In this document: piece by piece, positions 35,401 through 43,857 of the stretch
How positions within the stretch are numbered: position 1 is the first letter of the stretch
Layout of the letters: every line of letters starts with the position of its first letter
Origin: Streptomyces yangpuensis
Lineage (GTDB): Bacteria; Actinomycetota; Actinomycetes; Streptomycetales; Streptomycetaceae
DNA: 64,000 nucleotides
Direction: 5' to 3'
Assembly (NCBI RefSeq): GCF_001005295.1
Contig: NZ_LBMK01000002.1
Coordinates: 999,131-1,063,130, forward strand
Translations under genes and position numbers: made by a program
Notes under the pieces: generated by a model
Told to the model about the DNA's origin: nothing
What the model saw: the letters and a program-made list of their open reading frames with translations, nothing else
Databases searched by the model: none

Positions 35401-36972
35401 GTGTTCGATACGCTCTCCGACCGCTTGGCGAATACCTTCAAGGGCCTGCGCGGCAAAGGCCGGCTGTCCGAGGCTGACATCGACGCGGCGGCCCGGGAAA
35501 TCCGTATCGCGCTCCTCGAGGCCGACGTCGCCCTCCCCGTCGTCCGCTCCTTCATCGCGAACGTCAAGGAACGCGCGCGCGGCGAAGAGGTCAGCAAGGC
35601 GCTGAACCCGGGCCAGCAGGTCCTGAAGATCGTCAACGAGGAGCTCGTCACCATCCTCGGTGGCGAGACCCGGCGGCTGCGCTTCGCCAAGACCGCCCCC
35701 ACCGTGATCATGCTCGCCGGCCTCCAGGGCGCCGGTAAGACCACCCTCGCCGGAAAGCTCGGTCTCTGGCTGAAGGGGCAGGGCCACGCCCCGCTCCTCG
35801 TCGCGTGCGACCTCCAGCGCCCGAACGCCGTCAACCAGCTCTCCGTCGTCGCCGACCGCGCGGGCGTGGCCTTCTACGGCCCCCAGCCCGGCAACGGCGT
35901 CGGCGACCCGGTCCAGGTCGCGAAGGACTCCGTCGAGTACGCGCGCACCAAGCAGTTCGACATCGTCATCGTCGACACCGCCGGCCGCCTCGGCATCGAC
36001 GCCGAGCTGATGCAGCAGGCCGCGGACATCCGCGACGCCGTCAGCCCGGACGAGATCCTCTTCGTCGTCGACGCCATGATCGGCCAGGACGCGGTCAACA
36101 CCGCCGAGGCCTTCCGCGACGGCGTCGGCTTCGACGGCGTGGTGCTCTCCAAGCTCGACGGCGACGCCCGCGGTGGTGCCGCGCTCTCCATCGCTCACGT
36201 CACCGGCAAGCAGATCATGTTCGCCTCGAACGGCGAGAAGCTCGACGACTTCGACGCCTTCCACCCCGACCGCATGGCGGGCCGGATCCTCGACATGGGT
36301 GACATGCTCACCCTCATCGAGCAGGCCGAGAAGACCTTCTCGCAGGCCGAGGCCGAGAAGATGGCGGCCAAGCTCGCCAAGGGCCCCAAGGAATTCACGC
36401 TCGACGACTTCCTCGCCCAGATGGAGCAGGTCCGCAAGATGGGCTCCATCTCCAAGCTGCTCGGCATGCTGCCCGGCATGGGGCAGATCAAGGACCAGAT
36501 CAACAACATCGACGAGCGTGACGTCGACCGCACCGCCGCGATCATCAAGTCGATGACCCCGGCCGAGCGCCAGGACCCGACGATCATCAACGGCTCGCGC
36601 CGCGCCCGTATCGCCAAGGGCTCCGGCACCGAGGTCAGCGCCGTCAAGTCGCTGGTCGAGCGGTTCTTCGACGCCCGCAAGATGATGTCCCGCATGGCCC
36701 AGGGCGGCGGCATGCCCGGCATGCCGGGCATCCCCGGGATGGGCGGCGGCCCCGGCCGGCAGAAGAAGCAGGTCAAGCAGGCCAAGGGCAAGCGCAAGAG
36801 CGGCAACCCGATGAAGCGCAAGCAGGAGGAGGCCGCTGCCGCGGCCCGCCGCGAGCAGGGCCCGCAGACGGCCGACCCGGCGGCCGCGTCCAACCCGTTC
36901 GGCCTCCCCGCCGGCGGCCAGGGCGGTCAGGACTTCGACCTGCCGGACGAGTTCAAGAAGTTCATGAAGTAG
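35401..36972 (+). CDS. ffh: Signal recognition particle protein Ffh
   Basis: GTPase subunit of SRP, binding signal sequences and SRP RNA. 523 residues. GTPase motifs: G-L-Q-G-A-G-K-T-T at about residue 108, D-T-A-G-R-L and S-K-L-D-G-D-A-R-G-G. The C-terminal M domain (about residues 330-440) is Met-rich. The tail has G-M-P-G-M-P-G repeats and a Lys-rich segment, longer than in E. coli. GTG start, 150 bases after glnD. Confidence 0.96.
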   Translation: MFDTLSDRLANTFKGLRGKGRLSEADIDAAAREIRIALLEADVALPVVRSFIANVKERARGEEVSKALNPGQQVLKIVNEELVTILGGETRRLRFAKTAPTVIMLAGLQGAGKTTLAGKLGLWLKGQGHAPLLVACDLQRPNAVNQLSVVADRAGVAFYGPQPGNGVGDPVQVAKDSVEYARTKQFDIVIVDTAGRLGIDAELMQQAADIRDAVSPDEILFVVDAMIGQDAVNTAEAFRDGVGFDGVVLSKLDGDARGGAALSIAHVTGKQIMFASNGEKLDDFDAFHPDRMAGRILDMGDMLTLIEQAEKTFSQAEAEKMAAKLAKGPKEFTLDDFLAQMEQVRKMGSISKLLGMLPGMGQIKDQINNIDERDVDRTAAIIKSMTPAERQDPTIINGSRRARIAKGSGTEVSAVKSLVERFFDARKMMSRMAQGGGMPGMPGIPGMGGGPGRQKKQVKQAKGKRKSGNPMKRKQEEAAAAARREQGPQTADPAAASNPFGLPAGGQGGQDFDLPDEFKKFMK

Positions 36973-36985
36973 CGGGCGGACCGCC

Positions 36986-37044
36986 GCGACGAAGGGCCCC
37001 ACCGGGCACGGGCACCGGCCCGCACGGCCGGGGCCCTTCGTCGC
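36986..37044. terminator. Convergent hairpin after ffh
   Basis: Fifteen-base perfect arms (36986-37000 with 37030-37044), 29-base loop, between ffh and the convergent methyltransferase gene. Confidence 0.8.
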
Positions 37045-37062
37045 GCCGTTACACGGCGGCGG

Positions 37063-37749
37063 TTACGCCACCCGGGCGATCACATACCGGAAGATGTTCG
37101 GCAGCCACACGGTGCCGTCGGGTCGCTCGAAGGGATGAAGCGCCTCCGCGAGTTCCTTCTCCGCCAGCGAGGCATCGGACGCGCCGTCGTACAGCCCCGT
37201 CGAGAGCAGCCCCCGCACCGCGCTGTCCACGTCCGCGTAGCCGAACGGGCAGAAGACCCGCCCTGATCCGTCCGGCCGCAGCCCGGCGCCCTCCACGAGG
37301 GCGTCCAGATCCCGCGGCGCGGGCCCGCCGCCCAGCACCGAGGGCACCGTGCAGCGCTCCGCCGGCCCCCAGCCGGCGAGCACCACGGCGCCGCCGCGTC
37401 TCACGGCCGGCAGGGCCGCGGCCAGGGCGGCCGGGGTGGGGGAGAAGGCCAGCAGGGCGTCGTAGGGGCGGGCCGCCCCGGACGCCGCCGGCGGCTCCGC
37501 CAGTACCTCCAGCAGCCGCTCACGGGCCAGTGCCCGCCGGGCCGGGTCCCCCTCCACGCCCGTGGCCGCGGCTCCCCGCGCGGCCGCCAGCAGCAGGGGC
37601 AGGCCGGCCCCGCAGTCGAGGCCCAGCAGCCGGTCGCCCGGCCCGACCTCCAGCCGGTCGTAGACCGCCTCGTACAGCGGTACCAGCATCCGTTCCTGGA
37701 TTTCCGCCCAGTCCCGGGCGACGAGCGTCGCGGTCGGCGTCGGTGTCAT
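37063..37749 (-). CDS. SAM-dependent methyltransferase-like protein
   Basis: 228-residue class I methyltransferase-like protein of unknown substrate. The SAM-binding region reads L-L-G-L-D-C-G-A-G-L-P-L-L-L (residues about 37-50), followed by G-V-E-G-D as the acidic ribose contact. No catalytic specificity motif is recognised. The ATG at 37749 begins T-P-T-P-T-A and has AGGAG upstream; longer in-frame extensions lack similarity. It diverges from proS across 131 bases. Confidence 0.75.
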   Translation of the reverse strand: MTPTPTATLVARDWAEIQERMLVPLYEAVYDRLEVGPGDRLLGLDCGAGLPLLLAAARGAAATGVEGDPARRALARERLLEVLAEPPAASGAARPYDALLAFSPTPAALAAALPAVRRGGAVVLAGWGPAERCTVPSVLGGGPAPRDLDALVEGAGLRPDGSGRVFCPFGYADVDSAVRGLLSTGLYDGASDASLAEKELAEALHPFERPDGTVWLPNIFRYVIARVA

Positions 37750-37867
37750 CGAATGAGCGCTCCTGATTCCGTGTCGCCCCCCAGCCCCCGTTGCCAGAGA
37801 ACTCCCCATTCGCCCCCGCGTCCAGAGGAGCGCGGCACCCGATTCACGCATCCTGTGCCGGGCGCCG

Positions 37868-37873
37868 TACGAT
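37868..37873 (+). promoter_or_regulatory. Candidate -10 element for leaderless proS
   Basis: TACGAT ends seven bases before the proS ATG and there is no Shine-Dalgarno between them. TTCACG at 37843-37848 is a weak -35 candidate with 19-base spacing. Confidence 0.35.
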
Positions 37874-37880
37874 TCGCGGC

Positions 37881-39293
37881 ATGGCAAAGGCACCCGTTCT
37901 CACCCCGCAGGCGGAGGATTTCCCCCGCTGGTACCAGGATCTGATCAACAAGGCCGAGCTGGCCGACAACGGTCCGGTCCGCGGCACCATGGTCATCCGA
38001 CCGTACGGCTACGGCCTGTGGGAGCGGATGCAGCAGGAGATGGACGCCCGCATCAAGGACCAGGGCGCCCAGAACGCGTACTTCCCCCTCTTCATCCCGC
38101 AGTCGTACCTGACGAAGGAAGCCGAGCACGTCGAGGGCTTCGCCCCCGAGCTCGCGGTCGTCACGCACGGCGGCGGCAAGGAGCTGGAGGAGCCGGTCGT
38201 CGTCCGGCCCACGTCCGAGACGATCATCAACGACTACTTCTCCAAGTGGGTCCAGAGCTACCGCGACCTGCCCCTGCTGATCAACCAGTGGGCCAACGTG
38301 GTCCGCTGGGAGATGCGTCCCCGCGTCTTCCTCCGCACGAGCGAGTTCCTCTGGCAGGAGGGCCACACCGCCCACGCCACCTACGAGGACGCCCGCGACT
38401 ACGCCGCCCGCATCCACCGCGATGTCTACGGCGACTTCATGACGAACGTGCTCGGCATCGACGTCGTGCTCGGCCGCAAGACCGCCAAGGAGCGCTTCGC
38501 CGGCGCCATCAACACCCTCACCCTCGAGGGCATGATGGGCGACGGCAAGGCCCTGCAGATGGGCACCAGCCACGAGCTCGGCACCAACTTCGCCAAGGCC
38601 TTCAACACGCAGTACCTGTCGAAGGAGGGCAAGCAGGAGCTCGTCTGGCAGACCTCGTGGGGCGTCTCGACCCGCATGGTGGGCGGTCTGATCATGTCCC
38701 ACGGTGACGACAACGGCCTGCGCGTCCCGCCGCGTCTCGCGCACGTCCAGGTCGTCGTCATGGCGATCAAGGGTGACGAGGCCGTCGCCAAGGTCCGCGA
38801 GCTGGGCGACCGGCTGAAGGCCGCCGGCATCCGCGTCCAGGTCGACGACCGCGTCGACACCCCCTTCGGCCGCCGCGCCGTGGACTGGGAGCTCAAGGGC
38901 GTTCCGGTCCGCATCGAGATCGGCCCCCGCGACCTGGAGGCCGGCACCGCGATGCTGGCCCGCCGGATCCCGGGCGGCAAGACCCCGGTCCAGATCGACG
39001 CGCTCGTCGACCTGCTGCCCAAGGTGCTGGACGAGGACCAGGCGCAGCTGCTGCGCGAGTCCCGCGAGCGCCGCGAGGCCCGTACGTCCGACGTCGCGAC
39101 CATCGAGGAGGCCGCCGAGGCCGCCGTCGCCGGCGGCTGGGCCCGGATCCCGTGGGCCGACCTCGGTCCGGAGGGTGAGGCGAAGCTGGCCGAGCAGGCC
39201 GTTTCCGTGCGCTGCCTGGTGGCCGAGGACGGGTCCGTCCCGGACGCCGACGACGCTCCCGGTACCCTCGCGATCGTGGCGCGCTCGTACTGA
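37881..39293 (+). CDS. proS: Prolyl-tRNA synthetase, short (archaeal/eukaryotic-like) form
   Basis: Class II synthetase charging tRNA-Pro. 470 residues, lacking the roughly 180-residue INS editing domain of the bacterial type (about 570 residues). Motif 2 includes R-W-E-M-R-P-R-V-F-L-R-T-S-E-F-L-W-Q-E-G-H-T-A-H, typical of the archaeal/eukaryotic-like group; V-V-R-P-T-S-E-T and the C-terminal anticodon domain are present. The last residue is Tyr, as in that class. I recall a separate, longer ProRS elsewhere in S. coelicolor, so this may be a second copy. Confidence 0.92.
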   Translation: MAKAPVLTPQAEDFPRWYQDLINKAELADNGPVRGTMVIRPYGYGLWERMQQEMDARIKDQGAQNAYFPLFIPQSYLTKEAEHVEGFAPELAVVTHGGGKELEEPVVVRPTSETIINDYFSKWVQSYRDLPLLINQWANVVRWEMRPRVFLRTSEFLWQEGHTAHATYEDARDYAARIHRDVYGDFMTNVLGIDVVLGRKTAKERFAGAINTLTLEGMMGDGKALQMGTSHELGTNFAKAFNTQYLSKEGKQELVWQTSWGVSTRMVGGLIMSHGDDNGLRVPPRLAHVQVVVMAIKGDEAVAKVRELGDRLKAAGIRVQVDDRVDTPFGRRAVDWELKGVPVRIEIGPRDLEAGTAMLARRIPGGKTPVQIDALVDLLPKVLDEDQAQLLRESRERREARTSDVATIEEAAEAAVAGGWARIPWADLGPEGEAKLAEQAVSVRCLVAEDGSVPDADDAPGTLAIVARSY

Positions 39294-39314
39294 TCTCGCC
39301 GTCGAAGCCTTCCG

Positions 39315-39361
39315 GGCCCCGGCGTGCGGCTGGTGCCGCGCGCCGGGGCCGGTGCTTTTTT
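39315..39361 (+). terminator. Intrinsic terminator after proS
   Basis: A 16-pair stem (39315-39330 with 39335-39350, one G-T wobble), TGGT loop, followed by GGTGC and six Ts. The clearest classical terminator in the window. Confidence 0.92.
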
Positions 39362-39504
39362 GGTCGACGTTACGTACCGACTCCTCCTGAGTTCGGCGCA
39401 CCCGTCCTCGTCGGGACGCATCAGACTGAACTGACTGGTACGTGCAAAAAATTTGGAATGGCCCGGAATCGGAACACCCGGGCACCTCGGCTCGTTGTCA
39501 CGAC

Positions 39505-40101
39505 GTGAGCACGACACCACCTGTTCTCGCCGCAGAGCTGGCGCAGGCGTGGGCCGACATTCAGCGGTACCACCCCGAGCTGCCCGACCTTGCCGCGCCC
39601 GAGTCCCTGATCGGAGAGTCCTCGTCCGCCTGTGGCGCCGAGCTCTCCTTCGAGCGTCTGCTGCACGAGGCAGTCCACGGCATCGCGGCCGCCCGCGGTG
39701 TCCGTGACACCTCCCGCGCAGGCCGCTACCACAACCGCAGATTCCTCGCGATCGCCGAGGAGATGGGGCTGGACCACTCCGACGAGCCGCACGCCAGCAG
39801 CGGCTTCTCGCTGGTCACGCTCAATCCGGAGGCGAAGCGGCGCTACCGCCCCACCATGGAGCGGCTGCAGCGCGCGCTGAAGGCGCACACGGCCGCCACC
39901 GCCGCCGACACCAAGCGCTCCTTCCGCGGGCCCGCCGCCCGGCACGGTTCCTCGGGCGGCGGCGTGCGCGTCAAGGCGGTCTGCGACTGCGGGCGCAACG
40001 TACGGGTCGTCCCCTCCGTGCTCGCTCAGGCGCCGATCGTGTGCGGCGGCTGCATGAAGCCCTTCCGGATTCCCGAAGTCGCCATCGCGGCGGCCTCCTG
40101 A
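39505..40101 (+). CDS. SprT-like putative zinc metallopeptidase with C-terminal zinc ribbon
   Basis: 198-residue conserved actinobacterial protein of unknown function. An H-E-A-V-H motif (in L-L-H-E-A-V-H-G-I-A-A, about residue 58) fits the HExxH zinc-peptidase pattern. The C-terminus has C-D-C-G and C-G-G-C, a zinc ribbon, as in SprT-like proteins. The GTG at 39505 starts S-T-T-P-P-V-L; its ribosome site is weak. It sits between proS and rpsP. Enzyme activity is inferred only from the motif. Confidence 0.7.
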   Translation: MSTTPPVLAAELAQAWADIQRYHPELPDLAAPESLIGESSSACGAELSFERLLHEAVHGIAAARGVRDTSRAGRYHNRRFLAIAEEMGLDHSDEPHASSGFSLVTLNPEAKRRYRPTMERLQRALKAHTAATAADTKRSFRGPAARHGSSGGGVRVKAVCDCGRNVRVVPSVLAQAPIVCGGCMKPFRIPEVAIAAAS

Positions 40102-40403
40102 CCGCGCTCCCGCCCGCCGCCGGGACCACCGTCCCGCGGCGCGGAGGCCGCCGGGCCCCCGCCCCCACCGGGGCGGCCGCCGCCGGCGCACGCGCGGAGA
40201 CGTGAGCGGGCCGCCGGCGGCAGTCCGTCCTGCCCACCCGGCCGAAGACGCCGCAGGCGTATGGCACAATGACTAGCTGTACTCGACAGTCGCACAGGAC
40301 CCCTCTCTCCTCCGGCTGACGCGTCCATCGGGCACCCGAGTACCGCAACCCCACGTGGCATCTCATGTGCCCAACCACGTCAAGTTCAGGAGACACCACT
40401 CCA
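40102..40403 (+). other. 302-base gap: hairpins and rpsP leader
   Basis: No gene. A hairpin at 40115-40141 (11-12 base arms, one bulge, CACC loop) probably ends the upstream gene; a seven-base stem lies at 40159-40176. CACAAT at 40265-40270 is a possible -10 for rpsP, without a clear -35. A CAGGAGA ribosome site precedes rpsP. Confidence 0.4.
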
Positions 40404-40841
40404 GTGGCAGTCAAGATCAAGCTCAAGCGCCTCGGTAAGATCCGCTCTCCCCACTACCGCATCGTCGTCGCCGACGCCCGCACCCGTCGGGACGGCCGCG
40501 CGATCGAGGAGATCGGCATCTACCAGCCGACCTACAACCCGTCGCGCATCGAGGTCAACGGTGAGCGCGCCCAGTACTGGCTCTCCGTCGGCGCCCAGCC
40601 GACCGAGGCCGTCCTCGCCATCCTGAAGCTCACCGGTGACTGGCAGGCGCACAAGGGCCTCCCGGCCCCCGCGCCGCTGCTGCAGCCGGCCACGAAGGAA
40701 GACAAGCGTCGCTCCTTCGACGAGTTCGCCAAGGCCCTCGAGGGCATCGGCGAGGGCAAGGGCGAGGCCATCACGCAGAAGAAGAAGGCCGACAAGAAGG
40801 CGGACGAGGCCGAGGCCGCCGCCGAGTCGACCGAGGCCTGA
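40404..40841 (+). CDS. rpsP: 30S ribosomal protein S16
   Basis: 145-residue S16. The family core [19 protein letters not shown] and [11 protein letters not shown] lies at the N-terminus. A Lys/Ala/Glu-rich tail of about 50 residues extends beyond E. coli S16 (82 residues), normal for actinobacteria. GTG start. First gene of rpsP-khpA-rimM-trmD-rplS; two bases separate it from khpA. Confidence 0.96.
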   Translation: MAVKIKLKRLGKIRSPHYRIVVADARTRRDGRAIEEIGIYQPTYNPSRIEVNGERAQYWLSVGAQPTEAVLAILKLTGDWQAHKGLPAPAPLLQPATKEDKRRSFDEFAKALEGIGEGKGEAITQKKKADKKADEAEAAAESTEA

Positions 40842-40843
40842 GC

Positions 40844-41083
40844 ATGCTCGAGGAGGCTCTTGAGCACCTCGTAAAGGGCATTGTGGACAACCCCGACGAA
40901 GTGCAGGTCGCCTCGCGCAACCTGCGCCGCGGGCAGGTGCTCGAGGTCCGGGTCCACCCGGACGACCTCGGCAAGGTGATCGGCCGCAACGGCCGCACCG
41001 CACGTGCCCTGCGTACCGTCGTGGGCGCCATCGGCGGCCGGGGGATCCGCGTCGACCTCGTCGACGTGGACCAGGTCCGCTGA
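40844..41083 (+). CDS. khpA: KH-domain RNA-binding protein KhpA
   Basis: 79-residue single KH domain with the RNA-binding loop G-R-N-G-R-T (V-I-G-R-N-G-R-T). The family (YlqC/KhpA) binds RNA, often with KhpB, and affects cell size and division in Firmicutes. The ATG follows the rpsP stop by two bases. Confidence 0.93.
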   Translation: MLEEALEHLVKGIVDNPDEVQVASRNLRRGQVLEVRVHPDDLGKVIGRNGRTARALRTVVGAIGGRGIRVDLVDVDQVR

Positions 41084-41100
41084 GCAGTTGAAACACCGGC

Positions 41101-41138
41101 ACGGGCCGGGGAGGGCATACGTGCCCGCCCCGGCCCGT
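41101..41138 (+). terminator. Hairpin inside the rpsP operon, between khpA and rimM
   Basis: Outer 11-base perfect arms (41101-41111 with 41128-41138) and inner GGGCA/TGCCC pairing around TACG. No T-tract; it may be a partial terminator or an RNA-processing/stability element that lowers rimM-trmD relative to rpsP. Confidence 0.55.
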
Positions 41139-41166
41139 CGTCGTCTGAACAGGAGAGGCACAGACA

Positions 41167-41763
41167 GTGGAGCTGGTAGTCGCGCGGATCGGCCGCGCCC
41201 ACGGCATCAAGGGTGAGGTCACCGTCGAGGTGCGCACGGACGAGCCGGAACTGCGGCTCAGCCCCGGTGCCGTGCTGCGCACCGAACCGGCTGCGGCGGG
41301 CCCGCTGACCATCGAGACGGGCCGGGTGCACAGCGGCCGGCTGATGCTGCGCTTCGCGGGCGTCAAGGACCGCACCGCAGCGGAGTCGCTCCGCAACATC
41401 CTCCTCATCGCCGACGTGGACCCGGCGGAGCTGCCCGAGGAGGAGGACGAGTACTACGACCACCAGCTGATGGACCTGGACGTGGTGCTCGAGGACGGCA
41501 CCGAGATCGGCCGGATCACCGAGATCTCCCACCTGCCCTCGCAGGACCTCTTCATCGTCGAGCGCCCCGACGGCACCGAGGTGATGATCCCCTTCGTCGA
41601 GGAGATCGTCGCCGAGATCGACCTGGAGGAGCAGCGCTGCGTCATCACCCCGCCGCCCGGGCTGATCGACGACCGCGCCGAGATCGCCTCCGCCCGTGAC
41701 GCCGAGGCCGCGAACTCCGAGGCCATGCGCTCCGAGGCCGCGAGCTCCGAGGGCGACGCCTGA
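41167..41763 (+). CDS. rimM: Ribosome maturation factor RimM
   Basis: 198-residue factor for 30S head assembly that binds S19. The N-terminal [10 protein letters not shown] motif and the PRC-barrel region Y-Y-D-H-Q-L-M-D-L are present. A tail of about 25 residues rich in Ala, Ser and Glu ([13 protein letters not shown]) extends beyond the usual end. GTG start with AGGAGAGG upstream; the last stop base overlaps the trmD ATG. Confidence 0.94.
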   Translation: MELVVARIGRAHGIKGEVTVEVRTDEPELRLSPGAVLRTEPAAAGPLTIETGRVHSGRLMLRFAGVKDRTAAESLRNILLIADVDPAELPEEEDEYYDHQLMDLDVVLEDGTEIGRITEISHLPSQDLFIVERPDGTEVMIPFVEEIVAEIDLEEQRCVITPPPGLIDDRAEIASARDAEAANSEAMRSEAASSEGDA

Positions 41764-42584
41764 TGCGGCTCGACGTCGTCACGATCTTCCCCGAGTACCT
41801 GGAACCGCTGAACGTCTCCCTCGTCGGCAAGGCCCGCGCCCGCGGCCAGCTCGACGTGCACGTCCACGACCTGCGGGACTGGACCCACGACCGGCACAAC
41901 ACGGTCGACGACACCCCGTACGGCGGCGGCCCCGGCATGGTCATGAAGACCGGGCCGTGGGGCGAGGCGCTGGACGAGACGCTGGCCGATGGCTACGAGG
42001 CCGGCGCGCACGGCCCGGTCATCGTGGTCCCCACGCCCAGCGGCCGTCCGTTCACCCAGGAACTCGCCGTCGAGCTCTCCGAGCGGCCGTGGCTGATCTT
42101 CACGCCCGCCCGCTACGAGGGCATCGACCGCCGGGTCATGGACGAGTACGCCACCCGCATGCCGGTGTACGAGGTCTCCATCGGCGACTACGTCCTGGCC
42201 GGCGGCGAGGCGGCCGTCCTGGTCGTCACCGAGGCCGTGGCGCGGCTGCTGCCCGGAGTGCTCGGCAATGCCGAGTCCCACCGGGACGACTCCTTCGCGC
42301 CCGGCGAGATGGCGAACCTGCTGGAGGGGCCCGTCTACACCAAGCCGCCCGTGTGGCGCGGCCGGGACATCCCCGACGTCCTCCTCAGCGGCCACCACGG
42401 CAGGATCGCCCGCTGGCGCCGGGACGAGGCCTTCCGCAGGACCGCGAGCAACCGCCCCGACCTGATCGAGCGCTGCGAGGCCTCCGGCTTCGACAAGAAG
42501 GACCGCGAGATCCTCTCCATCCTGGGCTGGCAGCCGTCCCCGGACGGCCGATTTTGGCGCAGGCCGCAGGCCGTGGAAGAATAG
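41763..42584 (+). CDS. trmD: tRNA (guanine37-N1)-methyltransferase
   Basis: 273-residue SPOUT-class enzyme making m1G37, which prevents frameshifting. The knot region is recognisable: [19 protein letters not shown], and [11 protein letters not shown]. It overlaps rimM by one base (TGATG). Confidence 0.95.
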   Translation: MRLDVVTIFPEYLEPLNVSLVGKARARGQLDVHVHDLRDWTHDRHNTVDDTPYGGGPGMVMKTGPWGEALDETLADGYEAGAHGPVIVVPTPSGRPFTQELAVELSERPWLIFTPARYEGIDRRVMDEYATRMPVYEVSIGDYVLAGGEAAVLVVTEAVARLLPGVLGNAESHRDDSFAPGEMANLLEGPVYTKPPVWRGRDIPDVLLSGHHGRIARWRRDEAFRRTASNRPDLIERCEASGFDKKDREILSILGWQPSPDGRFWRRPQAVEE

Positions 42585-42718
42585 GCGGCTGCTGTGTGCT
42601 CGCCGGACGCCCCTGCCACAGGGGGACCGTCGGCCGCCGAGTGGCACGGCTCCCGAATTCTCTACGGAAACCCGCACTGGCGACCTGTGGCGTCATGCGA
42701 AGAAAGCAGACGAAGAAC

Positions 42719-43069
42719 ATGTCTCACCTGCTCGATGGCGTCAACGCCGCCGCGCTCCGCTCGGACGTCCCGGCCTTCCGCCCGGGTGACACGATCAACG
42801 TGCACGTCCGCGTGATCGAGGGCAACCGCTCCCGTATCCAGCAGTTCAAGGGTGTCGTCATCCGCCGCCAGGGCGCCGGTGTCTCCGAGACCTTCACCGT
42901 TCGCAAGGTCTCCTTCAGCGTCGGCGTGGAGCGTACCTTCCCGGTCCACTCCCCGATCTTCGAGAAGATCGAGCTCGTCACCCGCGGTGACGTCCGCCGT
43001 GCGAAGCTGTACTACCTCCGTGAGCTCCGCGGCAAGGCCGCGAAGATCAAGGAGAAGCGCGACAAGTAA
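42719..43069 (+). CDS. rplS: 50S ribosomal protein L19
   Basis: 116-residue L19 with [12 protein letters not shown] and the signature [16 protein letters not shown]. It follows trmD by 134 bases that contain a small hairpin (CCCCTG/CAGGGG), so it may have its own promoter in addition to operon read-through. Confidence 0.96.
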   Translation: MSHLLDGVNAAALRSDVPAFRPGDTINVHVRVIEGNRSRIQQFKGVVIRRQGAGVSETFTVRKVSFSVGVERTFPVHSPIFEKIELVTRGDVRRAKLYYLRELRGKAAKIKEKRDK

Positions 43070-43113
43070 GGTCGCCACCGGTGTCCGGGGATGGCCGGAT
43101 AGGCTCGCCCCCG

Positions 43114-43857
43114 ATGGACACCGAAGCACCTCACACGCAGCGCGGTCACTCTTCCCCCCGCGAGGGGGAGGGGTGGCCGCGTTCTGCGTTCTCCCGGACG
43201 ACCGACGGGGCCGGGCCCGGACGGCGGCAGCCGACCTGGCGCCGGGCCGGAGTGCTCGGCGTGATCTGCACGGTCTTCCTGCTGCTGCTCAGCAATTTCG
43301 TGGTTCAGCCCTTCCTGATCCCGAGCCGTTCCATGGAGCCCACGTTCCAGGTCGGGGACCGGGTACTGGTGAACAAGCTGGCGTACCGTTTCGGTGATCA
43401 GCCGCGCCGCGGGGACGTCGTGGTCTTCGACGGCACGGGATCCTTCGTACGGGAGCGGCCGGACGGCAGCCCGGTCGGCGCCCTGGTGCAGGGCGCCGCC
43501 TCGGCGCTGGGGCTCGCGGAGCCCTCCGACACCGACTTCGTGAAACGGGTGGTGGGCGTGGGTGGTGACGACGTGGTCTGCTGCGACGCGGGCGGCCGGG
43601 TCTCGGTCAACGGCGTTCCGCTGGACGAGCCGTACCTGTACCCCGGGGACGCGCCCTCGACGGTGCCCTTCCGGATCGTCGTGCCGCTGGGGACCCTGTG
43701 GGTGATGGGCGATCATCGTTCCCAGTCCCGGGACTCGCGGGACCACCTCGGGGAACCGGGCGGGGGGATGGTGCCGGTGGAGAAGGTGATCGGGCGGGCC
43801 GACTGGATCGGCTGGCCGGTTTCGCGCTGGGGTGCCGTCGGCGGCGGCCATGGGTAG
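43114..43857 (+). CDS. sipW: Type I signal peptidase (first of four)
   Basis: 247-residue membrane serine peptidase that cuts Sec/Tat signal peptides. One membrane segment (about residues 46-66), then the catalytic Ser73 in I-P-S-R-S-M and the general-base Lys in F-V-K-R-V-V-G-V-G-G-D; box E is M-G-D-H-R-S-Q-S-R-D-S-R. No C-terminal membrane segment. Named by position in the S. lividans sipWXYZ cluster after rplS. The ATG at 43114 lacks a ribosome site, and TAGGCT (43100-43105) suggests a leaderless transcript; a GTG at 43081 is an alternative. Confidence 0.88.
   Translation: MDTEAPHTQRGHSSPREGEGWPRSAFSRTTDGAGPGRRQPTWRRAGVLGVICTVFLLLLSNFVVQPFLIPSRSMEPTFQVGDRVLVNKLAYRFGDQPRRGDVVVFDGTGSFVRERPDGSPVGALVQGAASALGLAEPSDTDFVKRVVGVGGDDVVCCDAGGRVSVNGVPLDEPYLYPGDAPSTVPFRIVVPLGTLWVMGDHRSQSRDSRDHLGEPGGGMVPVEKVIGRADWIGWPVSRWGAVGGGHG

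Noticed and set aside
37750..37880. Possible T-box or tRNA-sensing leader before proS
   Set aside because: Only 131 bases, no T-box consensus (TGGnACCGCG-like) and no specifier stem could be seen.
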